Of a stretch of DNA of 7,222 nt, positions 1-5,937 are shown piece by piece. The translations under genes were made by a program, and so were the position numbers. Source of the DNA: an uncultured Oscillospiraceae bacterium (GTDB taxonomy: Bacteria; Bacillota; Clostridia; Oscillospirales; Ruminococcaceae); the NCBI GenBank assembly GCA_900552845.1, contig USBC01000095.1:1-7222 (forward strand), read 5' to 3'. The notes beneath the pieces are model-generated. The model was not told the DNA's origin. It worked only from the letters and a program-made list of their open reading frames with translations, and did no database searches. Within the stretch, counting starts at the first letter, position 1. Each line of letters opens with the position of its first letter.

Positions 1-954
1 GAGCTTTAATCCGGGGAAATTGATGGGCTTAAAGCCGCTTTTCAAAAGCTCAAGGGTTTCCTCATCGGCATAGCCGGTCAAGTCGCCATCGTAGATCTGA
101 GTTGCCTCCAGCGCCAAAGGACTATCCACATATACCGTAAAGTTGGGGTTGGATTTTACCAGTCCCCGCACCTTGATCTCACGGATATAGTAGAGAAGCT
201 CCTGCGTGCGCCCTACCGCAAAGGAGGGAATCACCACATTGCCGCCCCGCGCCAGCGTCCGGTCAATAATCTCGGACAGATCCCGCGGAACGTCCTCGCC
301 GGTTTCATGCAGGCGGTTGCCATAGGTGGATTCCATCACCACATAGTCGGCTGCCGGCACCGGCTGCGGATCTCGGATAATGGGCTTATTCACATTGCCG
401 ATATCACCGGAGAAGGTGACGGTGCGCGTCTCGGAGCCCTCTGTTACCGTAAAGCGAATTACTGCGGACCCAAGCAAAAGACCCGCATCATACCAGTCCG
501 TTGCAATGCCGTCAAACAGCTCCACATGGTCGCCGTAGCTTACCGGCACCAACAGCTCCAGCGTATCAATCGCGTCCTGCACGGTATACAGGGCGTCCGT
601 GATGGGGTTGCCGCTGCGCTTATCTCTTTTGGCGCGCCATTGGGCATCGCTCTCCTGAATCCGTGCACTGTCCAGCAGCATGATTTTGAGCAGATCGCAG
701 GTTGCCCGTGTGGCATAAATGGGACCGGTGTAGCCGTTCTTTACCAAAAGCGGCAACCGTCCGCTGTGGTCGGTGTGGGCATGGGTGACGCATACGGCAT
801 CAATCGCCGTTGCGTCAAAGAACAGCTCATTGCCATTATAGACATCACCGCCCTGCTGCAAGCCGCAGTCGATGAGAATGTTTTTGCCGCAGGCGGTCAA
901 ACGGTGGCAGCTGCCGGTTACAACCCGTGCCGCACCCCAAAAGCTCAGTTTCAT
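1..954 (-). CDS. beta-CASP metallo-beta-lactamase-fold hydrolase (RNase-like), N-terminal part
   Basis: I translated the minus strand from ATG at 954-952. It stays open for 318 codons to the left edge, so the C-terminus and stop are outside the window. The N-terminus has the family start (KLSFWGAARVVTGSC), Asp29 in LIDCG, the zinc motif THAHTDHSG at residues 57-65, SGDIG at 182-186, ESTYG at 208-212 and FAVGRTQELLYYI at 245-257. Together these mark the beta-CASP branch, whose known members are cytoplasmic RNA nucleases (the CPSF-73/TTHA0252 type). The sequence does not show its substrate. An AAAGGGG ribosome site lies about 10 bases before the start. One oddity: the motif-3 zinc histidine (usually DAGHxxGSA) is Leu159 here (DAGLLLGSA, codon at 480-478). 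The gene points away from the catabolic cassette, is richer in GC by eye, and is probably a core gene flanking it. The family call is firm; the activity is uncertain because of the missing histidine. Confidence 0.9.
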   Translation of the reverse strand, partial: MKLSFWGAARVVTGSCHRLTACGKNILIDCGLQQGGDVYNGNELFFDATAIDAVCVTHAHTDHSGRLPLLVKNGYTGPIYATRATCDLLKIMLLDSARIQESDAQWRAKRDKRSGNPITDALYTVQDAIDTLELLVPVSYGDHVELFDGIATDWYDAGLLLGSAVIRFTVTEGSETRTVTFSGDIGNVNKPIIRDPQPVPAADYVVMESTYGNRLHETGEDVPRDLSEIIDRTLARGGNVVIPSFAVGRTQELLYYIREIKVRGLVKSNPNFTVYVDSPLALEATQIYDGDLTGYADEETLELLKSGFKPINFPGLKL

Positions 955-986
955 GGATATGCTTCCCCTTTCAGTTTTCTGTCCCC

Positions 987-1015
987 AGTATAGCACACCC
1001 CGCAGTGAAAAGAAA
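987..1015 (-). promoter_or_regulatory. possible promoter of the metallo-hydrolase gene
   Basis: On the minus strand a good -10 hexamer, TATACT (992-987), lies about 33 bases before the ATG at 954. The matching -35 position (1015-1010, TTTCTT) is poor, so this rests on the -10 and its location alone. Confidence 0.35.
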
Positions 1016-1198
1016 GGGGGCAGCAGGGCAGGGGCGGGCAGTCCCCGCAGATTTTACATTCTGTTTACGGGGGCAGGGGCGGCGCAGGCAACCCTCTCTG
1101 TGTGGATGGAGACTATGTGACCTACGAGTATTTGCTTATTCAACATGATGATAGCCGACGAATCTCCGGCTGGGAATAGAAGAAGATATTTGGAAATC

Positions 1199-1227
1199 TT
1201 GACAATCGGGATAAAATTGAGTAAAGT
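1199..1227 (+). promoter_or_regulatory. probable promoter of the GntR regulator
   Basis: TTGACA (1199-1204) is a perfect -35. After 17 bases comes TAAAGT (1222-1227), which matches 4 of 6 positions of the -10 consensus, 30 bases before the ATG. The spacer lacks the AAAGG..ATTA element found in the kinase and glycyl radical enzyme promoters, so self-regulation through the same operator is not evident. Confidence 0.5.
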
Positions 1228-1257
1228 TAAGCTATGAAAAAACGGTAGGGGGATGTT

Positions 1258-1971
1258 ATGTCAGAGCCGGCATATATGAGAGTATATCACAGCATTAGAA
1301 GCCAGATTATGGATAAAAAATATGATGTTGGCGCTATCCTGCCTCCAGAGCCGGAACTGGAAAAGGCTTTTGGGGTTAGTCGGACGACCATTCGCCGTGC
1401 AATAGAGATGTTGGCAAGAGAAGGGGTTCTTTCCGTTCGGCAGGGGTTTGGAACACAGGTTGTCAGCCGTAAGGCAGTCCAGAATTTAAATGAGTTTACA
1501 TCCATTTCGGAATCTTTGGCACAAAAGGGGCATAAAATAGGTCTGCGGAGTTGCTTTATCGAGAAAGTGGGCGCTTCGGAAAAGATCGCGAATCTTTTGG
1601 GGGTACAGCCCAGAACGCCGCTGATTTGTGTTCACCGCATTCGCACTTCGGATGGTTTTCCCATTAGCATCAGCAAAAACTTTATTTTGGAGCAGCTGGT
1701 GCCGGGTATAGATGCACATACGAGGATATCGCATCTGTACGATTATTTGAAGGAGAAATACGGTATTTCATATACCGGTTCACGAGATACCATCAGCGCC
1801 TGTAGCGCAACATTTGAACAGGCGCAGCTTTTGGAGATCGAACCGAAAACAGCGCTGCTTCATGTACAGCGAGTTTGCTATTTGGGCAGCAGACCTTGTG
1901 AAGTGGACATCGTAAATATTATAGCAGACCTTTATGAGTACGAGGTATTCGTCGGGGAAAGAAGCAAATAA
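1258..1971 (+). CDS. GntR-family transcriptional regulator, HutC type with UTRA ligand domain
   Basis: This encodes 237 residues, the usual length of the family. The N-terminal winged helix-turn-helix (about residues 6-70) shows the GntR signature ILPPEPELEKAFGVSRTTIRR (residues 27-47), followed by the wing LSVRQGFGTQVV. Residues about 90-232 fit a UTRA domain, which binds a small sugar-like or sugar-phosphate effector; the ends of its strands (PLICVHRIRTSDGFPISIS, ALLHVQRVCYL) are typical. The ATG at 1258 is preceded by a GGGGGA ribosome site at 1248-1253. Members of this group are usually repressors released by a pathway metabolite. Here the likely targets are the promoters at 2045 and 3833, which share an operator-like element; that is inference from position and sequence. 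The gene is followed by its own terminator and so is probably transcribed separately from the kinase. Confidence 0.93.
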   Translation: MSEPAYMRVYHSIRSQIMDKKYDVGAILPPEPELEKAFGVSRTTIRRAIEMLAREGVLSVRQGFGTQVVSRKAVQNLNEFTSISESLAQKGHKIGLRSCFIEKVGASEKIANLLGVQPRTPLICVHRIRTSDGFPISISKNFILEQLVPGIDAHTRISHLYDYLKEKYGISYTGSRDTISACSATFEQAQLLEIEPKTALLHVQRVCYLGSRPCEVDIVNIIADLYEYEVFVGERSK

Positions 1972-1981
1972 GGAAATAAGG

Positions 1982-2009
1982 AAAGACCTCTGCAGCTGCA
2001 GGGGTCTTT
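1982..2009 (+). terminator. hairpin terminator after the GntR gene
   Basis: Inverted repeat AAAGACCTCTGCAG / CTGCAGGGGTCTTT with 14-base arms starts 10 bases after the stop. The arms differ at only one position, which can pair as G-U. The right arm ends in TCTTT, but the following bases (AAACATCATTATTTTT) give only a loose T-tract. It probably insulates the kinase promoter from the regulator's transcript, and the A-rich left flank could let it work in both directions. Confidence 0.65.
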
Positions 2010-2044
2010 AAACATCATTATTTTTGACTGATTTTTCATAAAGA

Positions 2045-2073
2045 TTGACACGCAAAGGTAATTACCTTATAAT
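2045..2073 (+). promoter_or_regulatory. consensus sigma-A promoter of the kinase gene
   Basis: TTGACA (2045-2050), a 17-base spacer and TATAAT (2068-2073) form a perfect consensus promoter, 20 bases before the GTG start at 2094. A promoter this strong in front of a catabolic gene would normally need repression, which fits the palindrome in its spacer. Confidence 0.9.
2055..2068 (+). promoter_or_regulatory. 14-base palindromic operator in the kinase promoter spacer
   Basis: AAGGTAATTACCTT is a perfect palindrome filling most of the spacer and touching the first base of the -10. Its core GT-AATT-AC fits the general GntR-family operator form GT(N)xAC. A protein bound here would block RNA polymerase. 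The adjacent GntR/UTRA protein is the natural candidate, but this assignment is inference. Confidence 0.7.
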
Positions 2074-2080
2074 TAAAGCC

Positions 2081-2085
2081 GGAGG
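2081..2085 (+). promoter_or_regulatory. ribosome binding site that sets the kinase start at GTG 2094
   Basis: GGAGG ends 8 bases before the GTG at 2094. The in-frame upstream GTG at 2085 overlaps this site and cannot use it, so translation most likely begins at 2094. Confidence 0.8.
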
Positions 2086-2093
2086 TGTTACTC

Positions 2094-3596
2094 GTGGAAG
2101 GATTGTTAGCGTTTGATTTGGGAACAAGCGGCGTAAAGTGTGTATTGGTGGATAAAAGAGGAGTTGAGTTGGGAAGCAGATATGGGGAGTATGCAACGTA
2201 CTATCCTGCACCCAACTTTCGGGAGCAATGCCCCAAGCATTGGATTGGACGGATTGTTGAGGCTACGGCAGCGCTGCGAGAAGAATATCCGGACATAGAC
2301 ATTTGCGGCATAGGGGTATCCGGACATTCACTGGGGGCGATACCGGTGGACAGGGAAGGCAATTTGCTTGCACAACGGGTTCCTATTTGGTCGGATGCTA
2401 GAGCGGTTCTTCATGCGGAACGTTTTTTTAAGCAGGTGGAATACAGGCAATGGTATGAGATAACCGGAAACGGATTCCCGAGAGAGCTATATGCGCTGTT
2501 TAAAATAATGTGGTACAAAGAGAATGAACCGGAGTTGTACAACAGAACGGAAAAGTTTATTGGGAGCAAGGACTATGTAAACCTGTTTCTTACAGGGAAA
2601 GCAGTGACGGATATTTCATATGCCTCCGGAAGCGGCTTGCTTGATTTGAAAAAATGTGTCTATCGGGAAGACTATGCCCGCGCTGCTGGGATTGATATAC
2701 GGAAAATGCCTCAAATCTACCAGTCCCACGAGATTATCGGTTATGTTACAGAAGCAGCGGCGCAAAAAATGAACATCCCGGCAGGAATTCCCGTGGTGGC
2801 AGGCGGCGTGGATAATGCCTGCATGACGCTAGGGGCAGGCTGCATTCAGGATGGAGACGCCTATGCCTCTTTAGGGTCGTCTGCGTGGATTACGGCCTCT
2901 GTTTCGGAGCCAGTGGTGGATTATGATAGCCGGATATATACATTTGCTCATTGCGTTCCGGGACAGTACCTGCCCAGTGTTGGAATTTTTGCTTCAGGAA
3001 GTGCATTAAGCTGGGCGGCGGATAAATGGTTTGCGGATTATACAGGCTACGATAGATTCGATAAAATAGGAACATTGGCAGCACAGTCACCCCTGGGAGC
3101 AAACGGATTATTGTTTAACCCCTGCCTTGCTGGGGGATCCTCTTTTGATAAATCGCCGAATATTCGTGGATGCCTGTTCAATCTTTCACTTGGAAACACA
3201 AGGGAGGATATTGCGCGGGCGGTATTTGAGGGAATTGCAATGCACCTACGGTTGGCGGCTGAAGCATTGGAGCGAACCGGACGGCTGGGAAAGCGGCTTT
3301 TGGTGGTAGGTGGCGGTGCAAAAGGTGATTTTAACCGAAGGATTTATGCGGATGTATTTGGTAAGGAGATTGCGGTATCTCAGGTGCAGCAAGGGGCAGC
3401 GTCGCTGGGTGCTGCGGCTTTGGCTGCGGTTGGCTGTGGAATGTGGGATTCATTTGAACCGTTGCGGGAGCTGCACCGGGATGTGACAACATCTGCGCCG
3501 AATTGGGATAACCATGCGTGGTATGATAAGATCATGCCGCTTTATGTTCGCTTTTGCGATGCTTGTTCGGATTTGGGAGATCTGGTGGAACAATAA
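2094..3596 (+). CDS. FGGY-family carbohydrate kinase (xylulokinase-like)
   Basis: This encodes 500 residues, normal for the FGGY family of ATP-dependent sugar and polyol kinases. The N-terminal actin-like domain opens with LLAFDLGTSGVKCVLVD (residues 4-20; Asp8 and the GTS turn bind phosphate). It continues with EQCPKHW near 44-50, the sugar-side motif SGHSLG (76-81) and PIWSDAR (97-103). The catalytic base is Asp240 in GGVDNA (237-242). The second domain carries the adenosine-binding GGGAKGDFNRR (406-416) followed by a GAASLGAAALAA helix. True xylulokinases usually have QMHG where this protein has HSLG, so the substrate may be another pentulose, a deoxy-sugar or a polyol. It has its own promoter and operator, followed by a long hairpin. 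The shared operator-like sequence links it to the glycyl radical enzyme downstream. The family is certain; the substrate is not known. Confidence 0.93.
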   Translation: MEGLLAFDLGTSGVKCVLVDKRGVELGSRYGEYATYYPAPNFREQCPKHWIGRIVEATAALREEYPDIDICGIGVSGHSLGAIPVDREGNLLAQRVPIWSDARAVLHAERFFKQVEYRQWYEITGNGFPRELYALFKIMWYKENEPELYNRTEKFIGSKDYVNLFLTGKAVTDISYASGSGLLDLKKCVYREDYARAAGIDIRKMPQIYQSHEIIGYVTEAAAQKMNIPAGIPVVAGGVDNACMTLGAGCIQDGDAYASLGSSAWITASVSEPVVDYDSRIYTFAHCVPGQYLPSVGIFASGSALSWAADKWFADYTGYDRFDKIGTLAAQSPLGANGLLFNPCLAGGSSFDKSPNIRGCLFNLSLGNTREDIARAVFEGIAMHLRLAAEALERTGRLGKRLLVVGGGAKGDFNRRIYADVFGKEIAVSQVQQGAASLGAAALAAVGCGMWDSFEPLRELHRDVTTSAPNWDNHAWYDKIMPLYVRFCDACSDLGDLVEQ

Positions 3597-3606
3597 AGAC
3601 AAAGTT

Positions 3607-3674
3607 ATAATAGTCCTGTGAGGAGATTCTGCTTATATGCTTAACAAGCAGAAATCGTCTCACAGGGCTATTAT
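3607..3674 (+). terminator. long hairpin at the 3' end of the kinase transcript (terminator or mRNA stabiliser)
   Basis: It starts 11 bases after the kinase stop. The outer stem has 16 base pairs (3607-3622 with 3659-3674, one G-U pair). An asymmetric internal loop (4 and 5 bases), an 8-pair inner stem (TTCTGCTT 3627-3634 with AAGCAGAA 3646-3653) and an 11-base loop complete it. No T-run follows (CTCGTTAAAC), so it is not a textbook intrinsic terminator. It could protect the 3' end, act as a small RNA, or be a short mobile repeat. Confidence 0.5.
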
Positions 3675-3736
3675 CTCGTTAAACATAATGATGTTTTTAC
3701 GTGATAAGATAATGTTTAAAATGAGAATAAAATAAA

Positions 3737-3781
3737 ATAATGTGCAAAAAGCACAACATTATATGTTTTATATAGTTTTTT
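3737..3781 (+). terminator. possible weak terminator, small AT-rich hairpin plus T-rich tail
   Basis: ATAATGTGC (3737-3745), an AAAAA loop and GCAC-AAC-ATTAT (3751-3762) pair with a 3-base bulge. They are followed by TTTTATATAGTTTTTT (to 3781). The GC part of the stem is only 4 pairs, so efficiency is doubtful. Confidence 0.35.
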
Positions 3782-3832
3782 GCAGTAAAGTTGTGCATAA
3801 ACACGGTTTCAACAAAGAACCAATTGATGCCG

Positions 3833-3861
3833 TTGACACATAAAGGGGATTATGTTACTAT
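3833..3861 (+). promoter_or_regulatory. promoter of the glycyl radical enzyme operon
   Basis: TTGACA (3833-3838), a 17-base spacer and TACTAT (3856-3861, 4 of 6 consensus) lie about 60 bases before the start codon. From the -35 onward, 19 of the first 25 positions are identical to the kinase promoter at 2045 in an ungapped alignment. That marks it as a real promoter and as a co-regulated partner. Confidence 0.75.
3842..3856 (+). promoter_or_regulatory. operator-like element matching the kinase operator
   Basis: AAAGGGGATTATGTT matches the kinase element AAAGGTAATTACCTT at 11 of 15 positions. It begins at the same distance (4 bases) after the -35. Unlike the kinase site it is not a good palindrome, so binding could be weaker. 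ATAAAGG is repeated directly at 3840-3846 and 3860-3866, 20 bases apart, on the same helix face. Confidence 0.55.
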
Positions 3862-3912
3862 AAAGGCGAAATAGACGGGTGACTTATCGATAGATAGCTC
3901 AGAGAAAAAGCG

Positions 3913-3918
3913 AGGAGG
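3913..3918 (+). promoter_or_regulatory. ribosome binding site that sets the glycyl radical enzyme start
   Basis: AGGAGG directly abuts the ATG at 3919 with no spacing. It sits 6 bases before the in-frame GTG at 3925, a favourable distance. I therefore prefer GTG 3925 over ATG 3919; the difference is two residues. Confidence 0.6.
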
Positions 3919-3924
3919 ATGAAA

Positions 3925-5937
3925 GTGTATAAAACGATTCTTTCCAGCACGCTGAAGATTTTGGAAGAGTTACCGTTCCCAGTACCGCAGAAAGGCAGAC
4001 TGGCAGGAATAACGCGACAATACATGGCACCGCCTTCCGATATGTTTATGAATGATAATTATCATTTCCCCATGGGGACAGCTTATTTGAAACTTGGCAT
4101 TCGGGGTGTTGCACAAAAAGCAGCAGCGGTAGCCAAAACAAAAACAGACGAGAACGAGGTTGCTTTGCTTTCCGGCATAGCGGAGGTATACGAACACGTT
4201 GGAGCCTACATAAATCGGTATGCCTGTGCGGTAGAGCAGCAGGCAGAGGGTGATAAAAGGCTGCAGAAGATTGCCCGGAATCTGTTTGTTTTGGCAAATC
4301 AGCCTCCTCGGACTTTTGAACAGGCACTGCAGCTTACCTACTTAATGTGGAAGCTTCGCTGCCTAAACAAACCTGGGGCGGATATTGGGCGGTTGGATGT
4401 GCATCTCTACCCGTGGTTTTGCAGGGACATCGAGGAGGGCAAAACAACCGAGGAGGAAGCATTGGAGCTTCTGTGTGATTTTTGGCAGCTGTTAAATGAA
4501 AATGACAGTGGTGACACGCTGATAAATGTAATGGTAGGAGGAAAAAACCAAGATGGCACGGATGCAGGAAGCCGCCTGTCTGTGCTGATGCTGGAGGCCA
4601 CCAAGCGTTGCAAACAGTCTGAGCCACACATCAATGTCCGAGTTCATTCTGGCCTGCGCCCCGATATTTATCGGGCGATGCTGGAGGTGCAGTTAATGGG
4701 GCAGGGACAGGCGACCGTTTACAATGACGAAGTAATTATTCCGTCCTTGATCCAATTCGGCATTCCGGAGAAGTTAGCATACTCCTATACCAACGATGGA
4801 TGCACCGAAATCATGTTGGACGGCTACAGCGGCATTGATTTTGCTCATATCGATGCTGTGGCTGCTTTCGAACTGGCATTCAACAATGGTGATTGGGCTG
4901 TTAGAACCTACCGTAAGCCCGTCAGCTATTTCCATAAGGACAGTGCAGTCGGGTACTACACACCCGATTGCGCTCCCGGCTTTGCTTCTGGCAGAGTGGA
5001 GGACTGTGGCAGCTTTGAGGAGTTCTATGGGATGTTCCTGAGACAATATGCTTTTCAAGTTCGCAACAAGTGCACGATGTTAAGACGAATTGAGGATGAC
5101 CGCCGGATGGGCGCTTACACCTCACTTCTGCTAAATGGCACCTACAATTATATTTTGGATTCTGGGTTGGATATTCTTCGGGGCGGTTTTCCCTTCGCTG
5201 CATATATGATGTTTGCCGGCTCTATTCCCACGGTTGCGGATTGTCTGATCGCAATCAAGCGGCTGGTGTTTGAAAAGAAGCTTTATAGTGTGCATCAGAT
5301 AAAGGAAGCAATACGGGTGAATTTTGATGGTTATGAGGCAATGCGCTGTCAAATGGCAGCTTGCCCCAAGTTCGGCAATGATATTGACGAAGTGGACAAA
5401 CTGGCGGCAGATATTGCGGATCACTTCTGCGAATGGCTGAATGATTACCGCAATGAGACGGGTTTTGCAATTTTGCCGGCTCTGCTGGGGTGGCGATTCC
5501 TGGAGGAGGCCTACGGGACTGCCGCTACTCCGGATGGTCGTCACTATGCCGATCCCATAGCGGAACATTACTGCGCCACCCCCGGAAAGGCAGTTAACGG
5601 CCCAACTGCTCTAATCAACTCTATAGCGAAGGCGAAGGAGACCATCAAAAAGGCGGCAGGTGTTTGTGCAGTTCATGTTACCCTGCCCCGCAACCTGGGG
5701 AACAGCACGGAGGAAAGTCTGGCGGTTTTGGACGGATTGGTCAAAGCAGCAATTGAAAACGGGTTAAATCAGATGAACATTGCGATTTATGATAAGGCTT
5801 TGCTGCAAAAAGCGCAGCAGGATCCCGAAAACCACCGGGATATCATTGTCCGCGTATGGGGGTACAGCGCTCGCTTTGTAGACCTGTGTAAAGAAATGCA
5901 GGATCATGTGATCAGCCGTGTGGCGGGCAGCGTATGA
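3925..5937 (+). CDS. compact glycyl radical enzyme, dehydratase/lyase type (PFL-like superfamily)
   Basis: This encodes 670 residues from GTG 3925 (672 if ATG 3919 is used). The C-terminal glycyl radical motif is RVWGYSARF with Gly646, 24 residues from the end. The thiyl cysteine is Cys293 in NDGCTE with Glu295. The GCxE pair is typical of C-O-cleaving dehydratases and of choline and hydroxyproline enzymes, whereas pyruvate formate-lyase has Cys-Cys. Family blocks run in order: NYHFPMGTAYLKLGIRG (about 46-61), PPRTFEQALQL (127-137), GRLDVHLYP (155-163), NVRVH (237-241), QATVYNDEVIIP (262-273), ATPDGR (534-539) and NGPTALINS (558-566). It needs strict anaerobiosis. Cys-to-Gly spacing (353) is full size, but the N-terminal side is about 140 residues shorter than in Clostridium butyricum glycerol dehydratase (Cys433/Gly763). 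An in-frame stop at 3895 excludes an upstream extension. The activase follows with a 4-base overlap. The superfamily and radical residues are certain; the substrate is unknown, perhaps a polyol or sugar. Confidence 0.92.
   Translation: MYKTILSSTLKILEELPFPVPQKGRLAGITRQYMAPPSDMFMNDNYHFPMGTAYLKLGIRGVAQKAAAVAKTKTDENEVALLSGIAEVYEHVGAYINRYACAVEQQAEGDKRLQKIARNLFVLANQPPRTFEQALQLTYLMWKLRCLNKPGADIGRLDVHLYPWFCRDIEEGKTTEEEALELLCDFWQLLNENDSGDTLINVMVGGKNQDGTDAGSRLSVLMLEATKRCKQSEPHINVRVHSGLRPDIYRAMLEVQLMGQGQATVYNDEVIIPSLIQFGIPEKLAYSYTNDGCTEIMLDGYSGIDFAHIDAVAAFELAFNNGDWAVRTYRKPVSYFHKDSAVGYYTPDCAPGFASGRVEDCGSFEEFYGMFLRQYAFQVRNKCTMLRRIEDDRRMGAYTSLLLNGTYNYILDSGLDILRGGFPFAAYMMFAGSIPTVADCLIAIKRLVFEKKLYSVHQIKEAIRVNFDGYEAMRCQMAACPKFGNDIDEVDKLAADIADHFCEWLNDYRNETGFAILPALLGWRFLEEAYGTAATPDGRHYADPIAEHYCATPGKAVNGPTALINSIAKAKETIKKAAGVCAVHVTLPRNLGNSTEESLAVLDGLVKAAIENGLNQMNIAIYDKALLQKAQQDPENHRDIIVRVWGYSARFVDLCKEMQDHVISRVAGSV

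Larger units (their letters stand above)
955..1257. other. intergenic region between divergent genes; no gene seen
   Basis: This stretch lies between the divergent starts of the metallo-hydrolase and the GntR regulator. It holds a G-rich tract (about 1012-1045), weak promoter matches for both genes, and a visible change from GC-rich to AT-rich sequence near 1100-1200. An open stretch on the plus strand ending at a TAG (1177-1179, reading ...SRRISGWE) has no start codon or ribosome site and no family I recognise, so I do not call it a gene. I see no RNA gene, insertion sequence or clear terminator here. Confidence 0.6.
3597..3918. other. AT-rich intergenic region between kinase and glycyl radical enzyme
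   Basis: No gene is visible. From left to right it holds a long hairpin just after the kinase stop and an 8-base inverted repeat TTAAACAT / ATGTTTAA (3679-3686, 3712-3719). A second small hairpin with a T-rich tail follows (3737-3781), then the glycyl radical enzyme promoter (3833-3861) and a roughly 50-base leader containing the palindrome TATCGATA (3885-3892). The part from about 3680 to 3790 is strikingly AT-rich compared with the genes on either side. Confidence 0.7.

Noticed and set aside
307..993. 228-codon open frame on the plus strand
   Set aside because: It lies opposite the metallo-hydrolase, whose minus-strand translation has all the family motifs. The plus-strand product resembles nothing and has no ribosome site.
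872..1148. Two short overlapping plus-strand frames (872-1120 and 927-1148)
   Set aside because: Their starts lie inside the metallo-hydrolase gene on the other strand, they overlap each other, and the G-rich tract explains their composition.
1051..1179. Start-less open stretch ending ...SRRISGWE and TAG, considered as a gene remnant
   Set aside because: It has no start, no ribosome site and no recognisable family, and is short enough to be open by chance.
2085..2093. Upstream GTG start for the kinase
   Set aside because: It overlaps the GGAGG ribosome site, and the GTG at 2094 has ideal 8-base spacing and begins right before the conserved first strand.
5131..5568. 145-codon minus-strand frame inside the glycyl radical enzyme gene
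   Set aside because: It is opposite a clearly coding stretch with family motifs, and has no promoter or ribosome site.
3919..5937. Identification as pyruvate formate-lyase
   Set aside because: The active site has GCTE with one cysteine instead of the Cys-Cys pair, and the activase carries the extra ferredoxin insert absent from the classic pyruvate formate-lyase activase.
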